Below, piece by piece: positions 33,128 through 44,252 of a DNA stretch of 64,000 nucleotides. Source of the stretch: PALSA-612 sp963776735 (GTDB taxonomy: Bacteria; Actinomycetota; Thermoleophilia; Gaiellales; Gaiellaceae). The notes below the pieces were generated by a model. The model ran no database searches and was not told the DNA's origin. It saw nothing but the letters and a program-made list of their open reading frames with translations. A program made the translations under genes and the position numbers. Location: assembly GCA_963776735.1 (NCBI GenBank), contig CAVZNV010000023.1, positions 62,001 through 126,000 of the forward strand, read 5' to 3'. Numbering within the stretch: position 1 is the first letter of the stretch; every line of letters begins with the position of its first letter.

Positions 33128-33156
33128 CACGGGGGAAACGGCCGGTTTCCCCCGTG
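33128..33156 (-). terminator. Strong hairpin after hydantoinase B gene
   Basis: CACGGGGGAAAC (33128-33139) pairs perfectly with GTTTCCCCCGTG (33145-33156) around GGCCG. It follows the hyuB-type gene end at 33247 and precedes the small membrane protein gene. Confidence 0.7.
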
Positions 33157-33246
33157 AGCCCCCTTCCCCTTCGTCGACAGGGCGGATCGAGCTTCGCCCC
33201 GGCCAAGCCCGGGCTTCGCGACAGGTGTCACCGTGTGGCGCCAGGG

Positions 33247-34719
33247 TCAGGAAGAACCGAAGCCGCCGCCGCCCGGCGTCTCGATCCGCAGCAGGTCGCC
33301 GGCTCGCAGCTGGCGCGTCGCCTTCGGCGGGAGCTCCTCGCCGTTCAAGAGCGTGCGACCGGGCGAGCCCGGCTCACCTCCGGCCGCGCCGGCAGGGCCG
33401 CGCGTGCGCCGTTCGGCGAGCACGGACAGCCGGCAATCCTCGAGCACGCGGAGCTCGCGGACGACGCCGTCGCCGCCGCGGTGCCGGCCCGCTCCGCCCG
33501 ATCCTTCCCGCAGCGAGTACCGCTCGACCCGCAGCGGATAGGACAGCTCGAGCGCCTCGACCGGCGTGTTCAACGTGTTCGACATCGCCACGTGGACGGC
33601 ACTCGGCCCGTCCGCACCGGGACAGGCGCCCTGGCCGCCGGCGATCGTCTCGTAGTACGTGAAGCGACGGTTGCCGAAGGTGACGTTGTTCATCGTTCCC
33701 TGACCCTGGGCCGGCACGGGGATCGCCTGCCCGAAAGCGGCGAAGACCGTGTCGACGATCCGGCTCGAGGTCTCCGTGTTCCCGGCGACGACCGCCGCCG
33801 GCGGGAGTGCGTTCACGAGCGATCCCTCGGGCGCGAGGATGTGCACGGGCGCGTACGCGCCGCCCGAGGAAGGCAGGTCGGGCGCGGTCAGGCAGCGGAC
33901 GACGAAGTAGCAGGCTGACCGCGTCACCGCAGGCGGGCAGTTGAGGTTGCCCTCGTGCTGGGGCGACGTTCCCGCGAAGTCGATCTCCACCTCGTCGCCG
34001 GCGATCGTGACGGCGGCGTGGATCTCGAGCGAGCCCTCGAGCGGCTCGAGCACGTCGTACGCCTCGTAGCGGCCGTCGGGAAGCTCGGCGAGCGCGGCAC
34101 GGACGACACGCTCCGAATAGAGGTACAGCTCGTCCATCGCCGCAGTCACGGTCTCGGCGCCGCGACGCTCGACGAGCTCTTCGAGCCGCCGTTCGGCCAG
34201 CAGGTGCGCGGCGATCTGGGCCCGAAGGTCGCCGCGGCGCTCGTCCGGGTTGCGCATGTTGGCAAGCAGGAGCGTGAGCACCTCGTCGTCGAGCCGGACG
34301 GGAGGGATGATCACGCCCTCCTGGTAGAGCTCGCGCGACCCGGCCGGCAGGCTTGCGGGCTCCATGCCGCCGACGTCCGCGTGGTGGGCGCGCGACACCG
34401 CGAACCCGCACGGCACGTGCGAGACGATCGTGATGTCGGGCAGGTGCGTGCCGCCCGTGTAAGGGTCGTTGAGGACGTAGAGCTCGCCCGGCTGCGGGTC
34501 GCGAGCGCGAACGGCCGCGACCGCTTCCGGCATGGCTCCGAGGTGCACAGGGATGTGCTCGGCCTGGACGATCATGCGCCCCTGCTCGTCGAAGAGCGCG
34601 GTCGAGCAGTCGCGCCGCTCCTTGATGTTGGCCGAGAACGCCGAGCGCACGAGCACGGCGCCCATCTCCTCCGCCGCCGCCCGCAGGGCAGCTCCGATCA
34701 CCTGCAGCTGAATTTCCAC
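33247..34719 (-). CDS. Hydantoinase B/oxoprolinase family protein
   Basis: 490 residues from a GTG (VEIQLQVIGAALRAAAEEMG); upstream codons belong to the neighbour's end. It carries SANIKERRDCSTALFDEQG, YVLNDPYTGGTHLPDITI, and a C-terminal GGGGFG, standard for HyuB-type subunits. With the hyuA gene 7 bases upstream it should form an ATP-dependent hydantoinase, oxoprolinase or related ring-opening enzyme. Substrate not predictable. Confidence 0.92.
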   Translation of the reverse strand: MEIQLQVIGAALRAAAEEMGAVLVRSAFSANIKERRDCSTALFDEQGRMIVQAEHIPVHLGAMPEAVAAVRARDPQPGELYVLNDPYTGGTHLPDITIVSHVPCGFAVSRAHHADVGGMEPASLPAGSRELYQEGVIIPPVRLDDEVLTLLLANMRNPDERRGDLRAQIAAHLLAERRLEELVERRGAETVTAAMDELYLYSERVVRAALAELPDGRYEAYDVLEPLEGSLEIHAAVTIAGDEVEIDFAGTSPQHEGNLNCPPAVTRSACYFVVRCLTAPDLPSSGGAYAPVHILAPEGSLVNALPPAAVVAGNTETSSRIVDTVFAAFGQAIPVPAQGQGTMNNVTFGNRRFTYYETIAGGQGACPGADGPSAVHVAMSNTLNTPVEALELSYPLRVERYSLREGSGGAGRHRGGDGVVRELRVLEDCRLSVLAERRTRGPAGAAGGEPGSPGRTLLNGEELPPKATRQLRAGDLLRIETPGGGGFGSS

Positions 34720-34726
34720 GAAATCG

Positions 34727-36517
34727 TCACACCCTCGTGAGTCGGAGCGTGCTACTTGTTCGATCTCCGCTGGTCCCGTCCCTAGCCCCCGCCCACCCGG
34801 GGGGCAGCCAGCAGGTCGCACCGTCCAGTTCGAGCAGGGCCGGCCCGGCCAGGGCCGTTCCTGAGATGCCGAGCCCGGACACGTCCAGCGGGTCGGCGGG
34901 TGGCAGGACGAGCTCGGGGCCGGGGCGGACGTCCGCGGTCCGCACGGCGACGAGCTCCAACGGACGCTCGGGATCCGCGTAGCCGTACCGCTCCTCGTGA
35001 GCCCGTTGGAACCGCTGCGCGAGCCCGTCGCCGAGCGGCACCGTCAGCTCGAACGACTGGCCGCGGTACCGCAGGTCGGCCTCGCCCTCGGCCGGCAGCT
35101 CACCGGCGTCCTCGAGCAGGCACACGTACGACCGCACCCGGTCACGTCGCTCGTCGCTCGCGACCAGCCCCAGCGCCGACAGGACGCCCGCTGCCGCCGG
35201 CACGAGCACCGTCGTGATTCCGAGCTCCTCCGCCAGCGCGCAGGCGTGCAGCGGTCCGGCGCCGCCGAACGCGACCAGTGCGAAGTCCCGCGGATCGAGG
35301 CCCCGCTCCACCGAGACGACACGCAGCGCCAGCAGCATCTCGGCGTTCACGACCTCGACGACGTCGGACGGGTCGAAACCCGCCATCGCCCGCTCAGCTG
35401 CGTCCCGGTCGAGCTCGACGCCGCCGGCGAGCCGTTCCGGCAGCCGTCCGAGCAGCAGGTTCGCGTCGGTCACGGTCGGTCGCTCGCCGCCGCGCCCGTA
35501 ACACGCCGGCCCGGGGATCGCGCCCGCGCTCTCCGGCCCGACCCGCACCGCACCGCCGGCGTCACGCCACACGATCGATCCCCCGCCGGCTCCGACGGTC
35601 TGGATGTCGACCATCGGCAGCTTGATCGGCAACCCGCCGACCGAGCGCTCGAGCGTCCGCTCGGCCCGCCCGCCCGAGATCAGGCACACGTCCGTCGACG
35701 TCCCGCCCATGTCGAACGCGATCGCGTTCTCGATCCCGGCCAGCTCGGCCACCCGCGCCGCGCCGACGGCGCCGCCCGCCGGCCCCGACACGAGCACGAG
35801 CGCAGCGTGCTCGGCCGCTTCCTCGACGGTTGCGACACCGCCCGAGGAGCGCATGACCAGCGGCTCGGGAAGGCCCTCGTCGGCACAGCGAGCCGCGAGC
35901 GAGCGGAAGTACCGCGCGCACACCGGGCCGAGGTAGGCGTCCGCCGCGGTCGTCGAGGCCCGCTCGTACTCGCGGAACTCGGGTGCGACCTCGTGCGATG
36001 CGACGACGTGCACGCCGGGCAGCCGTTCCCGCAGCGCCGCCGCGACCGTCTGCTCGTGCGACGGGTCGCGAAACGAGAAGAGCAGGCACACCGCGACCGA
36101 CTCCGCGTCGCCGACGTCCGGCACCGAACCGAGGTCGAGCGGGAGGAGCACGCCGTCCGGGCCGATCCGCTCCCGCACGCCGAAGCAGCGGTCGAGCGGG
36201 ACGAGCGGCGCCGGGTGCTCGTCGCAGAGCCGGTACAGGTGCGCGCGGGTCTGCCGGCGGAGGTGCAGCAGGTGCTCGAACCCCTCGGTCGACACGAACG
36301 CGGTGCGCGCGCCTTTCCGTTCGAGCAGCGCATTCGTCGCGATCGTCGTCCCGTGCGAGAAGCGCTCGATGTCGGCGGCACCGACTGCCCGGGCGGCCGC
36401 GACGACCGACTCCTCCTGCGCGGCCGCGGTCGGCACCTTCGCCGTCACGAGCTCGCCGTCCCGGAGCAGGACGGCGTCCGTGAACGTGCCGCCCACGTCG
36501 ATGCCGAGGATCGCCAC
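34727..36517 (-). CDS. Hydantoinase A/oxoprolinase family protein
   Basis: 596 residues. The N-terminal ATPase-like MAILGIDVGGTFTDAVLL, SHGTTIATNALLERKG, the VSGPAGGAVGAARV loop and FDMGGTSTDVCLI all match HyuA. It is somewhat shorter than the usual about 680 residues, mainly toward the C terminus. It is the first gene of a two-gene unit with hyuB. A strong terminator separates it from the upstream Ig-like gene. Confidence 0.92.
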   Translation of the reverse strand: MAILGIDVGGTFTDAVLLRDGELVTAKVPTAAAQEESVVAAARAVGAADIERFSHGTTIATNALLERKGARTAFVSTEGFEHLLHLRRQTRAHLYRLCDEHPAPLVPLDRCFGVRERIGPDGVLLPLDLGSVPDVGDAESVAVCLLFSFRDPSHEQTVAAALRERLPGVHVVASHEVAPEFREYERASTTAADAYLGPVCARYFRSLAARCADEGLPEPLVMRSSGGVATVEEAAEHAALVLVSGPAGGAVGAARVAELAGIENAIAFDMGGTSTDVCLISGGRAERTLERSVGGLPIKLPMVDIQTVGAGGGSIVWRDAGGAVRVGPESAGAIPGPACYGRGGERPTVTDANLLLGRLPERLAGGVELDRDAAERAMAGFDPSDVVEVVNAEMLLALRVVSVERGLDPRDFALVAFGGAGPLHACALAEELGITTVLVPAAAGVLSALGLVASDERRDRVRSYVCLLEDAGELPAEGEADLRYRGQSFELTVPLGDGLAQRFQRAHEERYGYADPERPLELVAVRTADVRPGPELVLPPADPLDVSGLGISGTALAGPALLELDGATCWLPPGWAGARDGTSGDRTSSTLRLTRV

Positions 36518-36540
36518 GGCCCGACTCTACGGAGAAACAC

Positions 36541-36570
36541 GCGAGGCCGGGACCCCCGACCCGGCCTCGC
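36541..36570 (-). terminator. Terminator after Ig-like secreted protein gene
   Basis: GCGAGGCCGGG (36541-36551) pairs perfectly with CCCGGCCTCGC (36560-36570) around an 8-base loop, between the stop at 36595 and the hydantoinase A start at 36517. Confidence 0.75.
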
Positions 36571-36594
36571 GCAAGGCGCGTCTATCGTGCAGTA

Positions 36595-37677
36595 CTAGGC
36601 GACGCGCACGGAGACGAGGCGCCGCGTGGAGACACCGGCGAGCAGGTTGTCGCCGGGCTTCCGGGCCCTCACGAAGATGACGACCAGATTGCCGTGCGAG
36701 AGCTGGAAGGTCGGCAGGATCTGGAACGTGACCTGCGCCCACCCGGTCGAGTCGGTGGTCACCTCGGGCTCGTTCGACAGCCGGTTGAACGGCACGCCGA
36801 GCCCCTGCACGACGGCACCGCTGACGCAGTAGCCCTTCGTGCTGACGACGTGGAACCGGGCGACGAGCGGCTGCGTCCGCGAGTGGATCTGCGACGGCGT
36901 GTACGTGATCTTGTCGACCACGAGCCGCTCGGGCAGCGCGACCTTGGCGATCGGCTGACACTGGCCGGCGGGCGGACCGTTCGAGGTCACGACCGCGGTG
37001 GCGTCGGCGATCGCCGCGGCGGAGCCGACGTTGTTCGTCGCGGTGACGAGCACGCGGAGCGTGAAGCCGACGTCGGCCGCGCCCAGCGTGTACGTCTGCG
37101 CCGTCACGGCCGTGCTCTGGCAGTCCCCGCCCTTTGCGTCACAGCGCCGCCAGCGATACGAGAACTGGATCGGCTGGCTGCCGCTCCATGCGCCGGGGTT
37201 GGCGGTCAGCGTCGAGTCCTGCTGGGCGGTGCCGCTGATCGACGGCTCCTTCGTGTTGACGGGAGCCTGAGGCGGCGCCTTCGTGACGACCGCCGTCGCC
37301 GCCGACTGGGCAGTGCCGGCACCGTCGTTGTTCACGGCGGTCACCAGCACGCGCAGCCTGTGGCCGACGTCGGCGGAGGACACCGTGTAGATGTTGTCCG
37401 TCGCGCCCGAGATGTTCGAGCAGTTCGCACCGCCGGTGCCGCAGCGGCGCCACTGGTACGAGTAGTCGATGGGGGTCGAGCCGGACCAGGTGCCCGGATC
37501 GGCCTTCAGCGTCTGCCCTTCCTGGGCCTTGCCCGTGATCGTCGGCGGCGACGTGTTGCTCGGCGCCGACTTGGTGCTTGCGCCGGCCGACCGCGTCAGG
37601 CCGACGAGCGCAGCCGCTGCCAGCAGCCCGAGAACGAGCGTGGCACCGGCGATTCTCGACATGCGTCGTGTTTCCAA
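36595..37677 (-). CDS. Secreted protein with two Ig-like repeats
   Basis: 360 residues from a TTG with GGAGG nine bases upstream (an ATG five codons later is the alternative). A signal peptide (about 10-33) precedes two repeats of about 90 residues. Each repeat contains G.A....L.A.PG.WSGS.PI..SY.WRRC..., a Cys pair and a VTA.NN.G stretch (about 42-130 and 138-230). The C-terminal 120 residues form a separate domain (LVVDKITYTPSQIHSRTQPL). Probably a surface adhesin-like or matrix protein. Confidence 0.82.
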   Translation of the reverse strand: METRRMSRIAGATLVLGLLAAAALVGLTRSAGASTKSAPSNTSPPTITGKAQEGQTLKADPGTWSGSTPIDYSYQWRRCGTGGANCSNISGATDNIYTVSSADVGHRLRVLVTAVNNDGAGTAQSAATAVVTKAPPQAPVNTKEPSISGTAQQDSTLTANPGAWSGSQPIQFSYRWRRCDAKGGDCQSTAVTAQTYTLGAADVGFTLRVLVTATNNVGSAAAIADATAVVTSNGPPAGQCQPIAKVALPERLVVDKITYTPSQIHSRTQPLVARFHVVSTKGYCVSGAVVQGLGVPFNRLSNEPEVTTDSTGWAQVTFQILPTFQLSHGNLVVIFVRARKPGDNLLAGVSTRRLVSVRVA

Positions 37678-37723
37678 GGAAATCAGCCTCCAGGGATCGC
37701 TTGCCTACCTCCGGGCTGATTCC
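37678..37723 (-). promoter_or_regulatory. 5' leader hairpin overlapping the ribosome binding site
   Basis: On the minus strand GGAATCAGCC pairs with GGCTGATTTCC around about 24 bases, ending directly before the TTG start of the Ig-like gene. The GGAGG ribosome binding site is partly inside the 3' arm. This could mask translation initiation. I could not match it to a known riboswitch. Confidence 0.45.
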
Positions 37724-37734
37724 CGACACGTGCA

Positions 37735-37757
37735 GGGAAAAACCTCCCTTCACGGGA
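37735..37757 (-). terminator. Probable terminator after carB
   Basis: On the minus strand AGGGA and TCCCT, flanked by GTG and CAC, form a hairpin with a T-rich loop about 30 bases past the carB stop. One mismatch and modest stem; moderate support. Confidence 0.4.
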
Positions 37758-37782
37758 TGCTTGCGAACGACTTACGGCCGAC

Positions 37783-40422
<2,640 letters not shown>

Positions 40423-41431
40423 GTGCGCGCGATCTCCTCGAAGAAGGGCAAAGCGTCGAGCGGCCCGGGCGCCGCCTCTGGATGGAACTGCACGCTCGCG
40501 AAGTCCTCGCCGGCCAGGCCCTCGACCGTCCCGTCGTTCAGCGACACGTGCGTGACCAGCTCCTCGTCGACGGCCGAGACCGCGTAACCGTGGTTCTGGA
40601 CGGTGACGAGGACGCGGCCCGAGCGCAGGTCCCGGACGGGATGGTTCGCGCCGCGATGGCCGAAGTGGAGCTTGAACGTGTCGAGGCCCAGCGCGAGGCC
40701 GAGTAGCTGGTGGCCGAGACAGATGCCGAAGAGCGGCACGTGGCCGAGCAGCCCGCGGACGGCTTCGATCGGCCCGTCGAGCACGGACGGGTCCCCGGGT
40801 CCGTTGCCGACGAGCACGGCGCGCGGCTCGGTGGCGAGGATCGCATCGGCGTCCCAGTCGCCGGGCACGACGTGGACCTCGAGCCCGGTTGCCGCGAGCC
40901 GGCCCGGAATCGAGCGCTTGCAACCGAGGTCGACGAGCGTGACCCGCGGGCCTGAGCCAACGGAGAACGGCACAGTCGTTCCGACGCGGCGCGCGAGCGG
41001 CCGCCCGTCGATCGGCGGCTCGGCGAGCGCGCGCTCGAGCAGCTCGTCCGGTTGCGCGGTGCCGAGTGCGCAGCGCAGCACCCCGGCGTCGCGGATCCGC
41101 CGCACCAGTGCACGCGTGTCGACGCCGTCGAGCGCGACCGTCCCCTGCTCCGCGAGCCAGCCGGCGAATGCCGGCCGCAGCGTCCGCGCGACGACGCCCT
41201 CGCAGTGCACCCGGTCCGACTCGTGACGCGACGCGTCGACGCCGTAGTTCCCCACGAGCGGGTACGCGAAGCAGAGCACCTGCGCGACGTAGCTCGGGTC
41301 GGTGACCGACTCCTCGTAACCTGCCATCGCCGTCGTGAAGCAGGCCTCGCCGGCGGCGACACCGGGCGCGCCGACGCTGCGGCCGGTGAAGACGGTGCCG
41401 TCCTCCAGGACGAGATGGGCGGGTGCGTTCT

Positions 41432-41460
41432 GCATAACTAGCTTTAGTTTGGCATAATAC
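41432..41460. promoter_or_regulatory. Divergent carA/argC promoter and candidate ArgR site
   Basis: AT-rich island with two GCATAA repeats (41432-41437 and 41452-41457), 20 bases apart, close to actinobacterial ARG-box half-sites. CATAAT at 41453-41458 is a good -10 box for argC and leaves only nine bases before its ATG at 41468, so the argC transcript may be leaderless. argR lies downstream in the same operon. Binding is inferred. Confidence 0.5.
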
Positions 41461-41467
41461 GCGCCTG

Positions 41468-42427
41468 ATGGTCGCAACTGCCATTCTCGGATGCAGCGGC
41501 TACGCCGGTCAGGAGACCCTCGACCGCGTGCTCGCGCACCCCGCGCTCGAGGTCGTCGCGCTCGGCTCCGACTCGCTCGCGGGCAGCGGCGCGTCGGCGC
41601 TCGACGTGCGGCTGAACGGCTCGCTGCCGGCGTTCACGACCAACGCTGAGGCGCTCGCGGGCGGCGCAGAGCTCGTCTTCCTCTGCCTCGACCACGTCGA
41701 CGCGGCGGCGATCGAACCGCCGGGAGGCGCCGTGGTCGTCGACCTGTCGGGTGCGCACCGGCTCGTCGACCCGGCCGAGGCCGGGGACTGGTACGGAGTC
41801 GTGCCCGGCGCGTGGAGCTACGGGCTGCCCGAGCTCTACCCTCCGGCCGGGCTGCTGGTCGCCAACCCCGGCTGCTACGCGACCGCGGCGCTGCTCGCGC
41901 TCGGGCCACTCGTCGGCTCGATCGACCCGGCCGGCGTCGTCGTCGACGCGAAGTCGGGCGTGTCCGGCGCGGGCAGGACGCTCAAGCCGGGCTCGCATGC
42001 GGGCTTCGTGCTGGAGAACTTCGCGCCGTACGCGGTCGGCGCACACCGACACTCGCCGGAGATCGCGCAGCAGCTCGGCTTCCCCGTGTGCTTCGTGCCG
42101 CATCTGCTTCCCGTGCGGCGCGGTCTGCTCGCCACGTGCTACGTGCGGACGGACGAGGACGTGCGGGCGCTCCTCGAGGCTTCGTACGCGATGAGCCCGG
42201 TCGTGCGCGTGCTCCCGGAGGGCGCAACGCCCGAACTCAGGCGCGTGCAGGGCACGGATGCGGCGGAGATCGGCGTGTTCGCCGACGCAGCGACCGGCAC
42301 GGCGATCGTGATCTGTGCACTCGACAACCTCGGCAAGGGCGCTGCGGGCCAGGCGGTGCAGAACGCGAACCTGGCGCTGGGCCTGGACGAGACGGCTGGG
42401 CTCAGGCTGGCCGGAGTGCCGGTATGA
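41468..42427 (+). CDS. argC: N-acetyl-gamma-glutamyl-phosphate reductase
   Basis: 319 residues; third step of arginine synthesis. NAD(P)-binding LGCSGYAGQETLDRVL, the catalytic Cys in NPGCYATAALLALGPL, SGVSGAGRTLKPGSH and the C-terminal DNLGKGAAGQAVQN are present. It opens the arg operon and overlaps argJ by ATGA. ATG at 41468 starts almost at the predicted transcription start. Confidence 0.97.
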   Translation: MVATAILGCSGYAGQETLDRVLAHPALEVVALGSDSLAGSGASALDVRLNGSLPAFTTNAEALAGGAELVFLCLDHVDAAAIEPPGGAVVVDLSGAHRLVDPAEAGDWYGVVPGAWSYGLPELYPPAGLLVANPGCYATAALLALGPLVGSIDPAGVVVDAKSGVSGAGRTLKPGSHAGFVLENFAPYAVGAHRHSPEIAQQLGFPVCFVPHLLPVRRGLLATCYVRTDEDVRALLEASYAMSPVVRVLPEGATPELRRVQGTDAAEIGVFADAATGTAIVICALDNLGKGAAGQAVQNANLALGLDETAGLRLAGVPV

Positions 42428-43587
42428 GCGTGACGGCGCCGAAGGGGTTCGTCGCCGGGGGTGTCCACGCCGGCATCCGCTACTCGCGGCCCGATCTCGC
42501 GATCGTGCGCTCCACCGAGCCCGCGGTCGGCGGCGCCATGTGGAGCCGCAACCGCGTCCAGGCCGCGTGCCTGACCGTGAACCGCGGGCACATGGCGCTC
42601 GCCGAGCCGCAGGCGGTCGTGATCAACTCCGGCGTCGCCAACTCCGCCACCGGCGAGCGCGGCAAGCTCGACGCGCTGGCGACGGCAGCCGAAGCCGGCC
42701 GCGTGCTCGATCTCGACGCCGAGGAGGTGCTCGTCCTCTCGACCGGCGTGATCGGCGTGCCGCTGCCGATGGGGAAGCTGCTGCCGGCGCTCAAGGTGGC
42801 CGCCGCAGCCGTCTCCCCGGAGGGCGGGCCCGACGCAGCCACGGCGATCATGACCACGGACACGCGCTCGAAGCAGGCTGTCGCGGCCGGCCCCGGCTTC
42901 GCGGTCGGCGGCATGGCCAAGGGCTCCGGGATGATCCATCCCGACCTGGCGACGATGCTCGCCGTCGTCACGACCGACTACCCGCTCGCGCCCGGCGAGC
43001 CGATCGAGTTTCTGCGGCCGGCCGTCGACGAGAGCTTCAACTCGATCTCGGTCGACGGCGACTGCTCGACGAACGACGCGGTCATCCTGCTCGCAAACGG
43101 CGTGTCCGGCATCGACCGCACACCGGCGACCGACCTCGCCTTCGCAGCCGCGCTCCGCAAGGTTTGCCGCGACCTGGCCGAGCAGATCGTGGCCGACGGC
43201 GAGGGAGTGACCGTCCTCGCCGAGATCGCCGTCACCGGGGCGACCGACGACACGCAGGCGAAGGCGATCGCCCGGCGGATCGCGACCTCCGCGCTGGTCA
43301 AGACGGCCCTCTTCGGCCGCGACGCCAACTGGGGCCGAGTGCTGATGGCGGCCGGCTCGGCCCCGTACAACGGCGGCTACGCCGAGGTGGACGTCGACCG
43401 GATCACCCTGTCCTACAACGGCTCCGTCGTCCTCGACCGCGGCGCGCCGATGGGCGTCGAGCCCGACGTCTCCGGCGCCACCTGCACGATCGGGCTCGAC
43501 CTGGGCCTCGGCTCCGGCTCGGCCTCGTACCTGACGAGCGACCTGTCCTACGACTACGTCCGCATCAACGCGGACTACCGCTCGTGA
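42424..43587 (+). CDS. argJ: Bifunctional ornithine acetyltransferase/N-acetylglutamate synthase
   Basis: 387 residues. ArgJ recycles acetyl groups between acetylornithine and glutamate. The autocleavage site KGSGMIHPDLATMLAV has the conserved Thr nucleophile of the beta chain. The N terminus VTAPKGFVAGGVHAGI and DANWGRVLMA are typical. Overlaps argC and argB by four bases each. Whether it also makes N-acetylglutamate from acetyl-CoA cannot be told. Confidence 0.96.
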   Translation: MSVTAPKGFVAGGVHAGIRYSRPDLAIVRSTEPAVGGAMWSRNRVQAACLTVNRGHMALAEPQAVVINSGVANSATGERGKLDALATAAEAGRVLDLDAEEVLVLSTGVIGVPLPMGKLLPALKVAAAAVSPEGGPDAATAIMTTDTRSKQAVAAGPGFAVGGMAKGSGMIHPDLATMLAVVTTDYPLAPGEPIEFLRPAVDESFNSISVDGDCSTNDAVILLANGVSGIDRTPATDLAFAAALRKVCRDLAEQIVADGEGVTVLAEIAVTGATDDTQAKAIARRIATSALVKTALFGRDANWGRVLMAAGSAPYNGGYAEVDVDRITLSYNGSVVLDRGAPMGVEPDVSGATCTIGLDLGLGSGSASYLTSDLSYDYVRINADYRS

Positions 43588-44252
43588 CCCGCATCGTCGT
43601 CAAGGTCGGCGGTGCGGTCGCCACGTCACTCGCCGGGCACATCACCGACCTTGCAACACAGTGTTGCAAGGTCGTCGTGGTGCACGGCGCTGGGCCGCAG
43701 ATCTCCTCGGAAATGGTGAGACGCGGGCTCGGTGTCGAGTTCGTCGGCGGGCGGCGCGTGACGACCGCGGCCGGGCTCGAGGTCGTGCGCGAGTCGTTCG
43801 CAGAGGTCAACGCGATGCTCTGCGCCGCGATCGGGCCGCGCGCGGTCGGGCTGTTCGGCGACGAGATCGGGCTGCAGGCGCGGCAGATACCGGCGCTCGG
43901 ACTCGTCGGCGACCCTCTGCCGAGCTGCCCGCCGGCCGTCGAGGCAGCGCTCGACGAGGGACTGATTCCGATCGTCGCGCCGCTCGCGGAAGGCCCGCTC
44001 AACGTGAACGCCGACGAGGCGGCGTCGGCGCTCGCCATCGGGCTCCGCGCCGAGAAGATCCTGTTCTTGACGGACGTGCCCGGGCTGCTGCTCGAAGGCG
44101 CGGTCGTGTCCTCCATCGACGCGGACGAAGTGGAAGGGCTGCTCGCCGCCGGCAGCCTCGAGGGCGGGATCGTCCCGAAGCTCCAGGCAGCGGTGCAGGC
44201 CGCGAAGCTGGGCGTGCGAGCCGAAATCGGCGAAACGGCGGTCATCGCGTGA
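43584..44252 (+). CDS. argB: Acetylglutamate kinase
   Basis: 222 residues from a GTG, shorter than most ArgB proteins (about 260-300). The amino acid kinase fold has IVVKVGGAV, VVVHGAGPQIS, FVGGRRVTTAAGLEVV, LNVNADEAASALA and ILFLTDVPGLL. The N-terminal helix that gives arginine-sensitive hexamers is missing, so feedback inhibition may be absent. A perfect palindrome lies inside codons 21-31 and adds an odd QCC. It overlaps argJ by four bases and argD by one. Confidence 0.93.
   Translation: MTRIVVKVGGAVATSLAGHITDLATQCCKVVVVHGAGPQISSEMVRRGLGVEFVGGRRVTTAAGLEVVRESFAEVNAMLCAAIGPRAVGLFGDEIGLQARQIPALGLVGDPLPSCPPAVEAALDEGLIPIVAPLAEGPLNVNADEAASALAIGLRAEKILFLTDVPGLLLEGAVVSSIDADEVEGLLAAGSLEGGIVPKLQAAVQAAKLGVRAEIGETAVIA
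43646..43674. repeat. Perfect 29-base palindrome inside argB
   Basis: CGACCTTGCAACAC (43646-43659), A (43660) and GTGTTGCAAGGTCG (43661-43674) are exact reverse complements. The right arm recurs unchanged at 44267-44280 in argD, in a different reading frame. Confidence 0.85.

Noticed and set aside
37678..37735. Known riboswitch (c-di-GMP or c-di-AMP class) before the Ig-like gene
   Set aside because: Conserved cores of the classes I recall are not present; only a simple hairpin is supported.
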